A stretch of 5,902 nucleotides of DNA, from positions 1-5,902 of the forward strand of contig CAADWC010000314.1 of assembly GCA_900752625.1 (NCBI GenBank), given 5' to 3'. The translations under genes and the position numbers were made by a program. The DNA comes from Oscillospiraceae bacterium (GTDB taxonomy: Bacteria > Bacillota > Clostridia > Oscillospirales > Ruminococcaceae). The first letter of the stretch is position 1. Each line of letters starts with the position of its first letter. The notes beneath the pieces were generated by a model. The model worked only from the letters and a program-made list of their open reading frames with translations. It ran no database searches and was not told the DNA's origin. Positions 5,601 through 5,902 of this stretch are shown here, piece by piece.

Positions 5601-5902
5601 TTATTCCAGTCACCTCGTATCCCGCCTCTTCAACCGCAGCTTTCAGAACCGCGTCGTCTACATTCTTATCAAGCGTAACATAAGCGGCGTTGTCCTCAAG
5701 CGACGCCTTAGCTGTTACTCCGTCAATAGCGTTAAGCGCCTTTTCAACGTGAGCGATGCAATGACCGCACATCATTCCATTGATTTTAATCGTCTTTTTC
5801 ATAATATCAATTCCTTTCGATTTAAATGATTCTTTATTCACATCGTCTGCCGGCGACGAAGCTTCAAGGGGCACATAGCTGAAATCCGGTTTGAAGAATT
5901 TA
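5590..5902 (-). CDS. copA: Copper P-type ATPase C-terminus with fused CopZ-like HMA domain (partial)
   Basis: The minus-strand frame is open from the right edge to TGA (5592-5590), about 104 residues. It starts KFFKPDFSY, which resembles the tail that follows the last membrane helix of CopA-type ATPases (NALRLKFFKP in relatives). A linker of about 25 residues, rich in Ser, Asp and Lys, leads to MKKTIKINGMMCGHC, a heavy-metal-associated domain with Cu(I)-binding M-x-C-x-x-C and the usual closing AAVEEAGYEV. CopA exports Cu(I) across the membrane using ATP; HMA domains ferry Cu(I). C-terminal HMA domains on CopA occur in Clostridia, and csoR next to it supports copper. Alternatively the HMA part is a separate 70-residue CopZ starting at the ATG 5802-5800, which has its own ribosome binding site. 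The ATPase assignment rests on a short tail and is less certain than the HMA domain. Confidence 0.72.
   Translation of the reverse strand, partial: KFFKPDFSYVPLEASSPADDVNKESFKSKGIDIMKKTIKINGMMCGHCIAHVEKALNAIDGVTAKASLEDNAAYVTLDKNVDDAVLKAAVEEAGYEVTGINEG
5800..5817 (-). promoter_or_regulatory. copZ: Internal ribosome binding site and ATG before the HMA domain
   Basis: AAAGGAA (5811-5817) lies 8 nt before an in-frame ATG (5802-5800) exactly at the start of the HMA domain. Initiation here would give a free 70-residue CopZ chaperone with MKKTIK at its N-terminus and M10, C12 and C15 as the metal site. The same bases also encode part of the linker of the longer open frame, so both products are possible. 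Confidence 0.5.

Noticed and set aside
5590..5874. GTG at 5874-5872 as the start of a 94-residue CopZ
   Set aside because: No ribosome binding site before the GTG, the frame stays open upstream to the window edge, and the HMA domain begins at the ATG 5802-5800, which has a good site.

Overview
The window looks like chromosomal DNA from a gut- or rumen-type member of the Clostridia, probably near Ruminococcus/Oscillospirales. This is judged from AGGAGG-type ribosome binding sites, consensus sigma-A promoters, an F-type ATP synthase a subunit of Firmicutes style, a CsoR copper repressor, and a GH74-type xyloglucanase-like protein. It is not phage or plasmid-like, and no IS element, CRISPR array, tRNA or rRNA is visible.

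Layout. (1) At the left edge, about 79 bases on the plus strand encode a piece of glyceraldehyde-3-phosphate dehydrogenase that stops just before its catalytic Cys. It is fused directly to the beginning of atpE (F0 subunit c) on the minus strand, which breaks after about 20 codons. Both genes are cut at the same point, so this is a chimeric junction and most likely an assembly or amplification artefact. (2) Intact atpB (minus strand) lies upstream of the atpE fragment and has its own promoter. (3) An AT-rich divergent spacer holds a minus-strand promoter for atpB, a plus-strand promoter for the next gene, and nested inverted repeats. (4) On the plus strand come a LysR-family regulator, then, from its own consensus promoter, a two-gene unit: a MacB/FtsX-type ABC ATPase with no permease beside it, and a 755-residue GH74-like beta-propeller with no signal peptide. 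(5) A 259-base spacer holds a hairpin, a strong minus-strand promoter with no convincing gene behind it (candidate small RNA), and a strong terminator. (6) On the minus strand, a copper unit enters from the right edge: the C-terminus of what appears to be a CopA copper P-type ATPase carrying a C-terminal CopZ-like HMA domain, overlapping csoR by 11 bases, with the terminator directly after csoR.

How they fit together. atpB/atpE belong to the F-type ATP synthase. The CopA-HMA/CsoR pair is a copper export and sensing unit. The ABC ATPase and GH74-like gene are probably cotranscribed. The GH74-like protein keeps both catalytic Asp positions known for the family and appears cytoplasmic, which would suit processing of imported xyloglucan-type oligosaccharides, but the substrate is inference. 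LysR may be an independent local regulator; its target is not shown by the sequence.
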